DNA of 64,000 nt from Sphaerotilus natans (GCF_900156335.1 NZ_FTMZ01000004.1:124001-188000), one strand, 5' to 3'; positions 40,101-49,757 are shown, counted from the first letter of the stretch. A program made the numbers and translations. The notes: a model not told the origin generated them from the sequence alone.

Positions 40101-43100
40101 CAGCTCGGTGCCAAGCCGGCGCGAGACCTCGTCGGCCTCGTTCAGATAGATGTTGAACAGCGGGATCTGCAGCCGCAGCGGCCCGATGACCTTGATCTGG
40201 TCGGCATCCGGATCGCGCTCGGGCTGGGCCGCACGCAGCACCTCGGCGCCGACCTGGGCCCGGAATTCCTCGAGCTGGATCACCTCGGCCCCGGCCGGCG
40301 CCGCATCGGCGGCAGCCATCTCGAGCGTCAGCGGCTCGAGCTCGGTGATCGGACCGACCGGCTCGCGCACCAGATCGGACTCGGCCATCAGGCCGCCCGC
40401 ATGCGTGGTGGCCGGAGACTGGGTGTCGACCACCACGGCCTCGGCGATCACCGTCACCGGCTCGACCGGCGCAGGATCGCGCGCAGGCTCAGGCGTCAGG
40501 TCGAGATCCAGGCCCAGGTCCAGATCCAGTGCCGTGGCGTCCTGCGACACCGGGTGCGGTGCATCCAGATCCAGATCCAGCAGCTCGACCGGCGACGGTC
40601 CCTCGTGCGCGGCCTCGGGCAGCAGCAGCGGCAGATCCATCGGCCGGGTGGCCTGCAGCGGCTCCATCAGCGGCGCGGTCTGGGTGCCGATCGGCACTTC
40701 CAGGTCGACCTCCAGATCCACCGCCTGCTCGGCGCCGGACAGGCCGGAGGGCGTGTGCGCCTGCGCCGGCATCGGCAGCGGCCGGCTTTCGCCCGGCAGC
40801 ACCACCCGCATCAGCTCGCCGGCCTGGCGCATGGCCTCGGCGGCGGCGATCAGCGGCTCGGGCAGGAAGATCTGCGCGTCGCCTCCGGCGATCGCCTCGG
40901 TCCAGGCCGACAGGTAGGCGATGGCGTCACCGGTGAGCGTGCGCAGGTTCGGCGTGGCCGGCACCTGGGCCGCCAGCCAGTGGTTGTAGAGCTGCTCGCA
41001 GGACCAGGCGGCCTCGCCATAGGCGTTCAGCCCGACCATACGCGCGCTGCCCTTCAGGGTATGGAAGGCGCGGCGCAGCCGGGTGATCAGCGCGAGGCTG
41101 GCCGGATCGGCCTCGAGCTGCCGCAGCGCGTCGGTCGCATCGGCGATCACCTCGCGCGACTCCTCGAGGAAGACGTCGCGCATCTCGTGATCGTCCTCCA
41201 GGCCGGTCGGCGCGAAGGCGGGCGGCTCGGCCAGCGGCGGCGGCGCCAGCGGCCGCTCGGTCAGCGGCGGACCGAGCGGATCGAAGTCCAGCGGCGCGGT
41301 CGCGGTGGCGACGAAGTCCTGCACCGCCTGCGCCAGCCCGGCGCCATCGGCCTGCTGCAGCGCCTGGCGGGCCGCATCGAGGCGGTCGCTGAGCGCCGGC
41401 ACCGCCGCCACCCTCGACTCGTCCTGCAGCGCCTGCAGCTGCGAGGAGATCTGGTCGAGCGGCAACGTCGCCTCGCGCACCGCCTCGACCAGCGCCTCGG
41501 CGCGCTCGATCACTTCGGCATCGACCGCAGAGCGCCCCATCAGCGGCGCCAGCACGCCCAGGCGCTCGTCGAAGACGAACAGCGTGCGCGCCACCTGCGG
41601 CTGCACGCCCAGCATGTCGACCAGGAAACCGAGCGCGCCCAGATTGGCCGCCAGACGCTGGAAGGCGCCCAGCGTGACCGGATCCTGCGGCCCGCGGTCG
41701 TCGTGCAGCAGCTGCTCGACATCGGCGCGCATGCGCTGCAGCGTCGAGATGCCGGCATCGAGCCCCAGCACCGAGAGCACGCCGCGCATCGCGCCAAGCT
41801 GGCCCGGCACCGGCGCCAGCAGGCCGCTCTCGTGCGGAGAGCGGAAGAACTGGTCGATCTGGCGCTCGACCTCGAGCAGCGCGCCACGCAGCTCCTGCAC
41901 CACGCTGCCCAGGGTCTGGCGGTCGCTGACGCGGCGGTAGAGCTCCTCCATCCAGGGCTCGAGCGGCTGGGCGGGATGGCCGGACAGCACCCGGCCGATG
42001 CGCTCGGCCAGCCGATGCGCGGGCGCGGCCACGCCGCCGTCGAAATCACCCTCGTCGATGGCCGCCTCGAGATAGAGCAGGCTGGTCGCGACCTCCATGC
42101 CCAGCTCGGGCTGGGGGGCGCGGCCACTGCGCAGCGTCGTCTCGGCCGCCTGGCGCAGGGCATCGGCCAGCGCACGGCCATCGGCATAGAGCCGGCTGAC
42201 CGAGTCGCCCACCAGCGAGAAGGTCTCGCCCAGATGCAGCATGCGCTGCGCATCGCCGGCCGCGGCCGCATCCCAGGCCTCCTTGGCGGCCTGCAGGCGA
42301 CGGCGCGCCTGCAGCACCAGCGCCGGATCGCGCCGGCCGTAGAGCGGCTCGTCGTAGCTGACCAGCGGCTCGCGCGACAAATGCCAGGCGGCATGGACCG
42401 CACGCAGCCACGGCGCCGCCTGCGCCTCGGCCGGCCAGGCGCGCGCGCAGTGGAAGAGCAGATCCTGGGCCAGGCGGTCGGACAGGTCCGGATCGCCCTT
42501 GACCCGGCCGCGCAGCTGCGCCATCACCCGCGAGGCGCTGCGCTTCACATACAGGTCGGGCGTCAGCAGCGCCAGCGCCCAGGCCTCGAAGAAGGCCGCA
42601 GCCAGCCGCCACAGCGCCTGCTCGTGACCTGCGCTGGTAGCGCCCAGCACCGCGCACTCGCGCGACAGCGCGGCCGCGGCACCCGGATGGTTCTGGCGCA
42701 TCAGCACCAGCAGCGCCTTCTCGAAGCGCGCCAGCTGCGTCGCGTCGGCCGGCTTGACCAGCGCCGCCGGCACCTCGACCGCGGCCGGCAGCGCATGCCA
42801 CTGCCAGTCGCGCCGCCACAGATCGGCCGGATGGATGCGCTCGGCACCGGTCAGCTCCAGCAGCGTGCGCCACTGCGCGAACAGCCCGACCGGCTGCACC
42901 GGCTGGCCGGCGAGCTTGCGGGCCAGGAAGTCGAGCAGCGCGAACAGCGCCTTCTCGACCGCCTCGACGCCGGCGCTGTCCAGGCGCTGCGGCCGCGCCA
43001 CGAAGCGCTGCACCAGCTGCTCGGCCGAGCGCATCACCAGCGCGGCCTCCGGCAGGTTGACCAGCTCGAGCGCACCGGCGCCCTGATGGATCTGCTGGCG

Positions 43101-43280
43101 GGCCTGGCGCAGGATGGACGGATCGACATCGTCGAGGTCCGAGCGGTCGGCCTCGCCGACCTCGCGCAGGTAGCGGCGCAGCGACTTCTGGGCCGACTCC
43201 AGCGTGCGGCGCAGCTCGTCATGGACCCAGGCGAGTGCGCTGAGATCGTCGGTCGGGGCAGTGTCTCGGGGCGATGACAT
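37182..43280 (-). CDS. chpA: ChpA/PilL hybrid CheA-type kinase of the Pil-Chp system
   Basis: A 2032-aa hub of the type IV pilus chemosensory pathway. Histidine phosphotransfer sites are seen at His740 (HTLKGSARMVG), His1080 (HRLAGNSATVG) and His1261 (HTFKGGARLAG); the N terminus has a degenerate one at His65 (HQGAGALEL). The CheA-type kinase core follows, with dimerisation (about 1430-1560), HATPase with N-box asparagine near 1612 and DDGAGLD, and a CheW-like domain (about 1745-1880). The C-terminal receiver (about 1903-2022) has its phosphoacceptor at Asp1957 (LSDIEMPRMDG). Pseudomonas ChpA has more Hpt domains, so this one is somewhat shorter. The start is 10 bp past the pilJ stop. Confidence 0.94.
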   Translation of the reverse strand: MSSPRDTAPTDDLSALAWVHDELRRTLESAQKSLRRYLREVGEADRSDLDDVDPSILRQARQQIHQGAGALELVNLPEAALVMRSAEQLVQRFVARPQRLDSAGVEAVEKALFALLDFLARKLAGQPVQPVGLFAQWRTLLELTGAERIHPADLWRRDWQWHALPAAVEVPAALVKPADATQLARFEKALLVLMRQNHPGAAAALSRECAVLGATSAGHEQALWRLAAAFFEAWALALLTPDLYVKRSASRVMAQLRGRVKGDPDLSDRLAQDLLFHCARAWPAEAQAAPWLRAVHAAWHLSREPLVSYDEPLYGRRDPALVLQARRRLQAAKEAWDAAAAGDAQRMLHLGETFSLVGDSVSRLYADGRALADALRQAAETTLRSGRAPQPELGMEVATSLLYLEAAIDEGDFDGGVAAPAHRLAERIGRVLSGHPAQPLEPWMEELYRRVSDRQTLGSVVQELRGALLEVERQIDQFFRSPHESGLLAPVPGQLGAMRGVLSVLGLDAGISTLQRMRADVEQLLHDDRGPQDPVTLGAFQRLAANLGALGFLVDMLGVQPQVARTLFVFDERLGVLAPLMGRSAVDAEVIERAEALVEAVREATLPLDQISSQLQALQDESRVAAVPALSDRLDAARQALQQADGAGLAQAVQDFVATATAPLDFDPLGPPLTERPLAPPPLAEPPAFAPTGLEDDHEMRDVFLEESREVIADATDALRQLEADPASLALITRLRRAFHTLKGSARMVGLNAYGEAAWSCEQLYNHWLAAQVPATPNLRTLTGDAIAYLSAWTEAIAGGDAQIFLPEPLIAAAEAMRQAGELMRVVLPGESRPLPMPAQAHTPSGLSGAEQAVDLEVDLEVPIGTQTAPLMEPLQATRPMDLPLLLPEAAHEGPSPVELLDLDLDAPHPVSQDATALDLDLGLDLDLTPEPARDPAPVEPVTVIAEAVVVDTQSPATTHAGGLMAESDLVREPVGPITELEPLTLEMAAADAAPAGAEVIQLEEFRAQVGAEVLRAAQPERDPDADQIKVIGPLRLQIPLFNIYLNEADEVSRRLGTELTLWSMELPRALDAEVVVLAHRLAGNSATVGFTDLAQLARLLEQALQQVSSLQRHALLEAGDAELFVTVSDDIRRLLHQFAAGFLRPASPAVLERLQAWIDEVPRRLPAPTDGLTGDRRVDAASDAPQQQQPLPVPASSSARQPDPELEADIDQIDQVDADLFPVFAEEAQELLPLIEMQGAAWLRDLDLREPAPALMRALHTFKGGARLAGAMRLGEMAHRLESAVEALGMAPEVAGLQRLSRQIDALSAAFEALCARQAGAPSTLTVSWATRPAPLPPVEPSRPNHPPEAAMISLVDPPRTATTPAGAEAGSAPPPAESAPVLPPAQPGEGVDWSRYLAAAAAMPAMPQPPERAPVNPQPLRVRAPLLDRLVNLAGEVSITRSRLESELAQIRGSLGDLTDNLERLGRQLHDVTLQADTQLESRQAAARAAAQEFDPLELDRYTRLQELTRMMAESVNDVATVRGALQRTLQTAEDELAAQARLTRELQGDLLRTRMVEFESLSERLYRVVRLAAKETGRQVRFDIVGGSIEVDRGVLDRMNAVLEHLLRNCVTHGIEPPEQRQGAGKDPTGSIVILLEQEGNEVSVEVRDDGAGLDLPRIRRRAVEMGLIAEGARLDEHELANLIFAPGLSTVEVLTEVAGRGVGMDVVKSEVQALGGRIEILSRAGRGTRFRLVMPLTTVVTQVVLLRAGSRSIAVPSHLVELVQRQPLEQVQQAAHDGQYLYGGLRLPFYWLGALLGGSGHSLEMAGARTLPLVVVRSAQQRVALQVDEVLGSHEVVVKNLGPQLSRLPGLAGMTLLASGAVALIYNPVTLAAVYGAEAQQLMQVPEALPQGAAPLEPVRPAPLVLVVDDSLTVRRITRRLLEREGLRVALAKDGMEALELLAGERPAVVLSDIEMPRMDGFDLLRNIRGDSALADLPVIMITSRIAQKHRDLAHELGADGYLGKPYGEEELLRLIRRHADVAAPLPL

Positions 43281-43290
43281 GGGAACTCGC

Positions 43291-45606
43291 TCAGCTGATC
43301 TTGAAGCGCGCCACCGACTGCCGCAGCTCCTCGGCCGTGCGCGAGAGCTGCCGGACCAGCTGCGCGGTGGACCGGGTGCCTTCGCCGGTCTGCTCGGTGA
43401 CCGCGAAGATGTGCTGGATGTTCTGCGCGACGATGGTCGCCGACTCGGCTTCCAGACGGGACTGCGCCGAGATGGCCTCGATCAGCTCGGCGAGCTGGCG
43501 CGAGACGCGGTCGATCTCGGTCAGCGCGGTGCCGGCGTTGTCGGAGAGCTTGGCGCCCTCGACCACGCCCTGGGTCGAGCGCTCCATCGCCACCACCGCA
43601 TCGGCGGTGTCGGTCTGGATGGTCTTGACCAGCGCCGCGATCTGGCGGGTGGCGTCGGCCGATCGCTCGGCCAGGCGCTGCACCTCCTCGGCCACGACCG
43701 AGAAGCCGCGCCCCGCCTCGCCGGCCGACGCGGCCTGGATCGCCGCGTTCAGCGCCAGCACATTGGTCTGCTCGGTGATGTCGGAGATCAGCTCGGTGAT
43801 CTCGCCGATCTCCTGCGAGGACTCGCCCAGGCGCTTGATGCGCTTGGAGGTCTCCTGGATCTGCTCGCGGATGGTGTTCATGCCGCCGATGGTGTCGAGC
43901 ACCGCGGTCAGGCCGGAGGTCGCCGCCGACAGCGAGTGGCGCGCGACATCGGCCGACTGCTGCGCCTGGCCCGACACGCGCTGGATGCGGCCCGCCATCT
44001 GCAGCACCGCCTCGCCGGTCTCGCGGATCTCGCGCAGCTGCTCGTCGGAGGCGGCCAGCAGCTCGGTGGAGGTGGCCTCGACCTGCTGCGTGGTGTCGGT
44101 CACCCGCGCGACCGTCCCTTGCACCTGCGAGACCAGCGAGCGCAGTTCTTCCACGGTGTAGTTCACCGAATCGGCGATCGCGCCGGTGATGTCCTCGGTC
44201 ACGGTGGCCTGCTGGGTCAGGTCGCCTTCGGCCACGGTCTGCAGCTCGTTCATCAGGCGCAGGATGGCAGCCTGGTTGGCGTCGTTGACCCGCTTGGCCT
44301 CGCGCTCCTGGCGCTCGGCCTCCAGACGCTGGCTGTCCGACAGCAGCGCGCGGGTGCGCTGGTCATGGGTGAAGACCATCAGCAGGCCGATGCCGCCGAC
44401 CGCGCCCAGCAGCAGCGACACCGCCAGCAGCGCCACATTGAACCAGCCCAGCCCGCCGGCCGAGCCGATGCCGGTGCGCACCTGCTCCAGGCCGAGGCGC
44501 AGCACCTCGGTGTCGGTGATGATCGCGGCCTGGGCCTCGCGGGCTGACACCAGTCCCTGCAGATTGCCCAGGATCGCGCCGGCCTGGATGCGCAGCTCGT
44601 CATGCGCCTTCAGCAGCGCCTCGAGCCGGGCGCGCAGCGCCGGGTCGCGGGTGGCGGTCAGGCGCAGGTCGGCATTGCCATCGAGCAGACCACGGGCGAT
44701 GTCGCGGAAGCTGTTGAGATCCTTGCCGAGCAGGAACAGCGCCTCCGGCGAGACGCCCTCGATCGTCAGCGCCTCGTTGGCGGACTTGCCGATGCGCTGG
44801 GTCAGCATCACCAGCCGGCCGGCGGCCGACACCTCGGCCGGCAGCGCGTCCTGCTGCACCTTGGCCGCGGCCACCGCCTCGGCCGTCTCCAGCAGCTCGC
44901 CGGACTGGCGGTTGATCGCCTTGAGCGCCTGCGAGACCTGGGTCAGCAGCTTTTCCTGCGCCAGCACGGTGGCGGCATGGCGCTCGGTCTTCTCGACCAC
45001 CGCCAGCAGCGGCTCGATCTGGCCGCGTGCGTGCAGCGGCAGCGCCTGCAGGCCGGTCTCGGGCCGGCCGCCGTGCAGGCCGCGCACATCGGCCGACAGC
45101 ACCGCGGCGGCATCGCGCAGTTCGGCGAAGGCCTCGGGCCGGCCGGCCACCGCCTGCAGCACCGACTTGGCCAGCCGCTGCGACTGCATCAGCGCCTGGC
45201 CGGTCGCGCCGACCTGCGCGGCGCTGCCCCCGGCCGAGCGCGCGGTCAGCACCGAGGCCAGCACCAGGCCGAGCACGCCCGCTGCCAGCACGCCGCCGAG
45301 CAGGCGCTGCTGGCGATCGGACGACCAGTGGCCGATCAACGGCAGACGCGCGCCCGATCCCGGCTGCGGCTGGCGCTCGAGGGATTCGGCCGCGCGGCGC
45401 GGCCCGGCCACCGCCAGCACCGAGGGCGAGGCCTCGCTGATGATCGCGTCAGGCACCGACACGGTGGTGCCCAGCCCGCTGTCCTGGATGGTGTCGCGCA
45501 GATCGGCCTCGAGGCCCGAGTACGGACCGGAGAGCGAGGAATCCTCGTGCTGCACGGCCTCGCGGTCCTTGCGGCCGCGCCCCTTGAGCCTGTCCATGAA
45601 ACTCAT
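43291..45606 (-). CDS. pilJ: PilJ methyl-accepting chemoreceptor
   Basis: A 771-aa inner-membrane receptor. After a cytoplasmic N terminus of about 110 residues come TM1 ([19 protein letters not shown], about 120-140), a periplasmic sensor with two PilJ-type helical repeats (about 145-420; [19 protein letters not shown] and [19 protein letters not shown] mark them), TM2 (about 430-455), HAMP and the signalling domain. The hairpin tip contains [20 protein letters not shown]. It passes type IV pilus contact or retraction signals to ChpA. ATG 45606 is used; ATG 45597 is three codons on. Confidence 0.93.
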   Translation of the reverse strand: MSFMDRLKGRGRKDREAVQHEDSSLSGPYSGLEADLRDTIQDSGLGTTVSVPDAIISEASPSVLAVAGPRRAAESLERQPQPGSGARLPLIGHWSSDRQQRLLGGVLAAGVLGLVLASVLTARSAGGSAAQVGATGQALMQSQRLAKSVLQAVAGRPEAFAELRDAAAVLSADVRGLHGGRPETGLQALPLHARGQIEPLLAVVEKTERHAATVLAQEKLLTQVSQALKAINRQSGELLETAEAVAAAKVQQDALPAEVSAAGRLVMLTQRIGKSANEALTIEGVSPEALFLLGKDLNSFRDIARGLLDGNADLRLTATRDPALRARLEALLKAHDELRIQAGAILGNLQGLVSAREAQAAIITDTEVLRLGLEQVRTGIGSAGGLGWFNVALLAVSLLLGAVGGIGLLMVFTHDQRTRALLSDSQRLEAERQEREAKRVNDANQAAILRLMNELQTVAEGDLTQQATVTEDITGAIADSVNYTVEELRSLVSQVQGTVARVTDTTQQVEATSTELLAASDEQLREIRETGEAVLQMAGRIQRVSGQAQQSADVARHSLSAATSGLTAVLDTIGGMNTIREQIQETSKRIKRLGESSQEIGEITELISDITEQTNVLALNAAIQAASAGEAGRGFSVVAEEVQRLAERSADATRQIAALVKTIQTDTADAVVAMERSTQGVVEGAKLSDNAGTALTEIDRVSRQLAELIEAISAQSRLEAESATIVAQNIQHIFAVTEQTGEGTRSTAQLVRQLSRTAEELRQSVARFKIS

Positions 45607-45667
45607 CCACGCCTCGTCTTTCCTGTGTCTTGTCGTCGTCCGGGGCCGACAGCGGCGACCGGCGGGG

Positions 45668-46198
45668 TCATCGAGCGGCGACGATGCGCAGGAAACGCTC
45701 CTCGCGCGGCAGCATCGACAACCGGATCTCCTGCCACAGCCGCCCGGCCCCGTCGCGCCAGCAGCCCCCGGCGAAGGCGGGCGCCGTCGCGTCGGCCGAT
45801 GCCACCGCCTGCATCTGCTCAGGATGGCGCAGCCCGGCCAGCCGATCGACCAGCAGCGCCACATTGATGTCCAGGCTCGGGTTGAAGGCCACCACATGCG
45901 CCTGGTCGCGCACCGCGGCGGGCAAGCGCTCGCGCAGGCCCAGCACCCCGGCCAGATCGATCACCCCGGTCAGCGAGCCGCGCAGATTGGCCACGCCCAG
46001 GAACCAGGGCTCGGTGTGCGGCACCTCCAGCAGCGCACCGGGCTGGAAGATCTCGCCGGCCTCGGCCAGCGGGAACAGCAGCGCCTGGCCGGCGCACTCG
46101 ACCGCCAGCCAGCCCGACACATGCTCGAGGCTGCGCACCTCCTGCAGCCGCTCGGCCAGGCGCCCCTGCAGGGCCCTGAGCGCTTCCTTGTTGGCCAT
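45668..46198 (-). CDS. pilI: PilI CheW-like adaptor
   Basis: A 176-aa CheW-type coupling protein that joins PilJ to ChpA. The motifs [18 protein letters not shown] and [11 protein letters not shown] (about 78-107) are those of the PilI branch. ATG 46198 gives [14 protein letters not shown]. It lies between pilH and pilJ, as in the standard pilGHIJ-chpA order. Confidence 0.93.
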   Translation of the reverse strand: MANKEALRALQGRLAERLQEVRSLEHVSGWLAVECAGQALLFPLAEAGEIFQPGALLEVPHTEPWFLGVANLRGSLTGVIDLAGVLGLRERLPAAVRDQAHVVAFNPSLDINVALLVDRLAGLRHPEQMQAVASADATAPAFAGGCWRDGAGRLWQEIRLSMLPREERFLRIVAAR

Positions 46199-46227
46199 CG
46201 TCGCGTCCCGTCCTGTGGTGGGCCGGC

Positions 46228-46593
46228 TCAGCCGAAGGCCCGGATCTTCTGGACGAGTTCGCCCGGATCGACCGGCTTGACCACATAGTCGCGCGCACCC
46301 TGGCGCATGCCCCAGACCTTGTCGGTCTCCTGGCCCTTGCTGGTGCACATGATCACCGGCACGTCGGCATAGCGCGGGTCGCGGGTGATGGTGCGGGTGA
46401 GCTGGAAGCCGTTCTGCCCGGGCATGACCACATCCATCAGGATCAGGTCGGGCTTTTCCTCGGCGATGCGGCGCAGCGCCTCGTCGCCGTTCTCGGCGGT
46501 GCGGACACGGTAGCCCTGGCGCACCAGCAGGTCCGACAGCACATGCAGCTCGGTGCGGGAATCATCGACCAGCAGGATGCTGCGGATGGTCAT
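46228..46593 (-). CDS. pilH: PilH response regulator
   Basis: A 121-aa single receiver domain, the same length as Pseudomonas PilH. DDS acidic residues, the phosphoacceptor aspartate in ILMDVVMPGQNGF and the conserved lysine in YVVKPVD are present. PilH lowers signalling by ChpA and is tied to pilus retraction. ATG 46593 is chosen; a GTG at 46611 would overlap the pilG stop by 4 bp and add six residues, so coupling to pilG is possible. Confidence 0.93.
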   Translation of the reverse strand: MTIRSILLVDDSRTELHVLSDLLVRQGYRVRTAENGDEALRRIAEEKPDLILMDVVMPGQNGFQLTRTITRDPRYADVPVIMCTSKGQETDKVWGMRQGARDYVVKPVDPGELVQKIRAFG

Positions 46594-46607
46594 CGGGTCA
46601 GCCCCGC

Positions 46608-47030
46608 TCACGCCTCGACCCGGCCATGCTGCTGCACGGCCTGCAGCAGCTGGTCCTTGGTGAAGGGCTTGGTCAGATAGTCCTCGGAGCCGACCATGCG
46701 GCCGCGCGCCTTGTCGAACAACCCGTCCTTGGACGACAGCATGATCACCGGCACGCCAGCGAACTGCGGATTGCGCTTGATGATCGCGCAGGTCTGGTAG
46801 CCGTCCAGGCGCGGCATCAGGATGTCGCAGAAGATCAGGTCGGGACGGTGGTCGCTGACCTTGGCCAGCGCGTCGAAGCCGTCCTCGGCCAGAACCACCT
46901 CGCAGCCGCCCTGCTTCAGGAAGATCTCGGCGCTGCGGCGAATGGTGTTGCTGTCGTCGATGACCAGCACCCGCATCGCGGTGCGCTCGCGTGCCGCATC
47001 GAGGGGCGTCGAATCAGGTTCCAGTTCCAC
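46608..47030 (-). CDS. pilG: PilG response regulator
   Basis: A single receiver domain of 140 aa from GTG 47030, which has AGGAAAGG five bases upstream. The ATG at 46976 starts directly at MRVLVIDDS but lacks a ribosome-binding site, and known PilG proteins carry a short N-terminal extension like the one gained here. FCDILMPRLDGYQTCAIIKRN holds the phosphoacceptor; SSKDGLFDKARGRMVGS and YLTKPF are PilG marks. PilG drives pilus extension through the cyclic AMP or direct output of the Chp pathway. It is the first pil gene of the operon. Confidence 0.93.
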   Translation of the reverse strand: MELEPDSTPLDAARERTAMRVLVIDDSNTIRRSAEIFLKQGGCEVVLAEDGFDALAKVSDHRPDLIFCDILMPRLDGYQTCAIIKRNPQFAGVPVIMLSSKDGLFDKARGRMVGSEDYLTKPFTKDQLLQAVQQHGRVEA

Positions 47031-47122
47031 GGCGACCTTTCCTCGGTTGAAGCCATCGTCAGCGTTGCAGGGCCAGGGCCGGCCACCGCGGAGCAGGCGC
47101 CGGTCCGCGGACCCTGCGGGGG

Positions 47123-47296
47123 TCAGATCTCGACCATCTCGAAGTCGTCCTTGCGGGCGTCGCACTCCGGGCAGGTCCAGTTCATCGGCACGTCCGCCCA
47201 GGCGGTTCCGGGCGCGATGCCGTGCTCGGGATCACCGGCGGCCTCGTCATAGATCCAGCCGCAGATCAGGCACATCCAGGTTTTCGGGGAACTCAC
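47123..47296 (-). CDS. Rubredoxin
   Basis: A 57-aa iron-sulfur-free iron protein carrying one electron at an Fe(Cys)4 centre. The two cysteine pairs are MCLICGWIYDEAAGDPEHGI (Cys9, Cys12) and WTCPECDARKDDFEMVEI (Cys42, Cys45). Aromatic residues at the usual core positions (Trp7, Tyr16, Trp40, Phe52) are kept. The only suitable start is GTG 47296 with a weak ribosome-binding site. It lies 92 bp before pilG and divergent from thiD, the usual Burkholderiales arrangement. Partners are unknown. Confidence 0.93.
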   Translation of the reverse strand: MSSPKTWMCLICGWIYDEAAGDPEHGIAPGTAWADVPMNWTCPECDARKDDFEMVEI

Positions 47297-47316
47297 GGCA
47301 GAGGGTCAGCTTGTCA

Positions 47317-47338
47317 CTACAATGGCTGAGGATTGTAG
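47317..47338. promoter_or_regulatory. Inverted repeat with back-to-back -10 boxes
   Basis: CTACAAT-N8-ATTGTAG in the 125-bp gap between rubredoxin and thiD. Each arm contains TACAAT, a good -10 hexamer, one in each direction. The divergent promoters would therefore overlap, and one regulator or one bound polymerase could affect both. No clear -35 hexamer at ideal spacing was found for either. Confidence 0.5.
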
Positions 47339-47421
47339 CCACTGGCCTTGCCCGAAAAGCAAGAACAGGCAGCAAGCTCCGCAACAATTCCCAGAAACCT
47401 CCCGCGCCCGAATACCCCCGG

Positions 47422-48357
47422 ATGAACCCCATCGCAACCGATCCCGCCAGCGAAGACCCCCAGGACCTGCCGGCCCCGGCTTGCGTGATGAGCTTCAATG
47501 CCAGTGACGCCACCGGTGCCGGCGGCGTCGCCGGCGACATCGCCACCATCGCCGCGATGGGCGCGCATGCGCTGCCGGTGGTCGCCACCATCGTGATGCG
47601 CGACACCGCCGAGGTCTTCGAGCAGGTCACGCTCGAGGCCGAGGCGGTGACCGAGCAGGCCCGCGGCGTCCTGGAAGATGTGACGATCTCGGCCTGGAAG
47701 GTCGGCTTTCTCGGCAATGCCGAGACGGTCGGCGCCGTCGCCGAGGTGCTCTCCGACTACCCCGACGTGCCGCTGGTCACCTACCTGCCCACGCTGTCCT
47801 GGATGGACGACGAGGACGAGGCCCTGGCCTACCTCGACGCGCTGCGCGAGCTGGTGCTGCCGCAGACCGAGGTGCTGGTGGGCAACCAGAAGACGCTGAC
47901 CGACTTCCTGCTGCCCGAGTGGGATGCCGAGCGCCCGCCCTCCGCCCGCGAGCTGGCGGTGGCCGCCGGCGAGCATGGCGCCAGCTATGTGCTGGTGACC
48001 GGCGTGCAGCTGCCCAACAACCAGGTCGACAATGTGCTGGCCTCGCCGCAGGGCGCGATCACCGGCGAGAAGTTCGAGCGCTTCGACACCAGCTTCATCG
48101 GCGCCGGCGAGACGCTGTCGGCGGCGCTGGCCGCACTCCTGGCCACCGGGCAGGAGCTGCACCTGGCGGTGTCGGAGGCCCTGGCCTTCCTCGACCAGTC
48201 GCTCGACGCCGGCTTCCGCCCCGGCATGGGCAATGTCGTGCCCGACCGCTTCTTCTGGGCACTGCCGCCCGAGGACGAGGAAGGCGAAGAAGGCGCCGAG
48301 GATCCGATGGCCGTCGGCCTGGAGCCCGCGCCCGGCAAGCCGCGCAGCATCCACTGA
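47422..48357 (+). CDS. ThiD-like hydroxymethylpyrimidine kinase, divergent
   Basis: A 311-aa ribokinase-fold protein related to ThiD, which phosphorylates hydroxymethylpyrimidine in thiamine synthesis. It departs from classical ThiD at key points: the N-terminal GSDxSGGAGIQADLKT motif reads [17 protein letters not shown], and the anion-hole motif HGTGCTLSAA reads [10 protein letters not shown], so the usual catalytic cysteine is a glutamate. The C terminus has an acidic tail ([12 protein letters not shown]). It stands upstream of hemL, where Burkholderiales often have a ThiD. It may be a paralogue with another substrate. ATG 47422 is the first in-frame start after the divergent promoter region. 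Confidence 0.75.
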   Translation: MNPIATDPASEDPQDLPAPACVMSFNASDATGAGGVAGDIATIAAMGAHALPVVATIVMRDTAEVFEQVTLEAEAVTEQARGVLEDVTISAWKVGFLGNAETVGAVAEVLSDYPDVPLVTYLPTLSWMDDEDEALAYLDALRELVLPQTEVLVGNQKTLTDFLLPEWDAERPPSARELAVAAGEHGASYVLVTGVQLPNNQVDNVLASPQGAITGEKFERFDTSFIGAGETLSAALAALLATGQELHLAVSEALAFLDQSLDAGFRPGMGNVVPDRFFWALPPEDEEGEEGAEDPMAVGLEPAPGKPRSIH

Positions 48358-48445
48358 TTCTTCCTTCGGCCGATCGGGGTCTGCCCGGACCGGACGGACG
48401 CCCGCGGCTCCCACAAGACCGCCGGCTCCGACCGGCCCGCGACCG

Positions 48446-49738
48446 ATGACCACCAACGACCAGCTGTTCGAGCGCGCCCGCCAGGTGATTCCCGGCGGCG
48501 TCAATTCCCCCGTGCGCGCCTTCCGCGCCGTCGGCGGCACGCCGCGCTTCATCGCCCGCGCCCAGGGCGCCCACATGTGGGACGCCGAGGGCACGCAGTA
48601 CATCGACTACATCGGCTCCTGGGGCCCGATGATCCTGGGCCACGGCCACCCGGCGGTGCTGGAGGCGGTGCAGAAGGCCGCGGTCGAGGGCTTCAGCTTC
48701 GGCGCGCCCACCGAGCGCGAGGTCGAGCTGGCCGAGGAGATCATCCGCCACGTCCCGAGCATCGAGCAGGTCCGCCTGGTCAGCTCCGGCACCGAGGCCG
48801 GCATGAGCGCGATCCGCCTGGCGCGCGGCGCCACCGGCCGCTCGAAGATCATCAAGTTCGAGGGCTGCTACCACGGCCACGCCGACGCGCTGCTGGTCAA
48901 GGCGGGCTCGGGCCTGGCGACCTTCGGCCATCCCACCAGCGCCGGCGTGCCGGCCGAGGTGGTGCAGCACACGCTGGTGCTCGAGTACAACAACGTCGAG
49001 CAGATCGAGGCGGCCTTCAAGGCGCACGGCCCCGAGATCGCCTGCGTGATGATCGAGCCGATCGCCGGCAACATGAACTTCGTGCGCGCGCAGGTGCCCT
49101 TCGTGCGCCGCATCCGCGAGCTGTGCGACCAGCACGGCGCGCTGTTCATCTTCGACGAGGTGATGACGGGCTTTCGGGTGGCGCTGGGCTCGGCGCAGAG
49201 CCTGTACGCCCAGGCGATCCCTGGCTTCCAGCCCGACATCTCGGTCTTCGGCAAGGTCATCGGCGGGGGCATGCCGCTGGCGGCCTTCGCCAGCTCGCGG
49301 CGCATCATGGCCCACCTGGCGCCGCTGGGCGGCGTCTACCAGGCCGGCACGCTCAGCGGCAACCCGGTGGCCACCGCCTGCGGCCTGGCCACGCTGCGCG
49401 AGATCAGCCGCCCCGGCTTCTTCGACGCGCTGGGCGCCCGGACGCGCGCGCTGGTCGAGGGCCTGAAGGGCGCGGCCGACGCCGCCGGCGTGCCCTTCTG
49501 CGTGGACAGCCAGGGCGGCATGTTCGGCTTCTTCCTGATGCCGGAGCTGCCGCAGAACTACACCACGGTGATGACCACCGACCAGCCGCGCTTCAACCGC
49601 TTCTTCCACGGCATGCTGGAGCGCGGCATCTACCTGGCGCCGGCGCTGTACGAGGCCGGCTTCGTCAGCGCCGCGCACACCGACGCCGACATCGCCGCGA
49701 CGGTGGCCGCCGCCGCCGAGGTCTTCCGCACCCTCTGA
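48446..49738 (+). CDS. hemL: Glutamate-1-semialdehyde 2,1-aminomutase
   Basis: A 430-aa PLP enzyme forming 5-aminolevulinate from glutamate-1-semialdehyde in the C5 heme pathway. It begins with the family block [44 protein letters not shown], and the PLP lysine in [16 protein letters not shown] (about residue 272) are present. Length matches the family. ATG 48446 lies 88 bp after thiD with a weak ribosome-binding site. Use of HemL shows the C5 route instead of the alphaproteobacterial HemA route. Confidence 0.97.
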   Translation: MTTNDQLFERARQVIPGGVNSPVRAFRAVGGTPRFIARAQGAHMWDAEGTQYIDYIGSWGPMILGHGHPAVLEAVQKAAVEGFSFGAPTEREVELAEEIIRHVPSIEQVRLVSSGTEAGMSAIRLARGATGRSKIIKFEGCYHGHADALLVKAGSGLATFGHPTSAGVPAEVVQHTLVLEYNNVEQIEAAFKAHGPEIACVMIEPIAGNMNFVRAQVPFVRRIRELCDQHGALFIFDEVMTGFRVALGSAQSLYAQAIPGFQPDISVFGKVIGGGMPLAAFASSRRIMAHLAPLGGVYQAGTLSGNPVATACGLATLREISRPGFFDALGARTRALVEGLKGAADAAGVPFCVDSQGGMFGFFLMPELPQNYTTVMTTDQPRFNRFFHGMLERGIYLAPALYEAGFVSAAHTDADIAATVAAAAEVFRTL

Positions 49739-49757
49739 TCCCAGCTCCCCACGCACG

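Noticed and set aside
37284-43277. A 1997-codon open frame on the plus strand opposite chpA
   Set aside because: It is the shadow of chpA in GC-rich DNA: rich in Arg, Gln, His and Leu, with no domain. chpA on the other strand has clear Hpt, HATPase, CheW and receiver domains.
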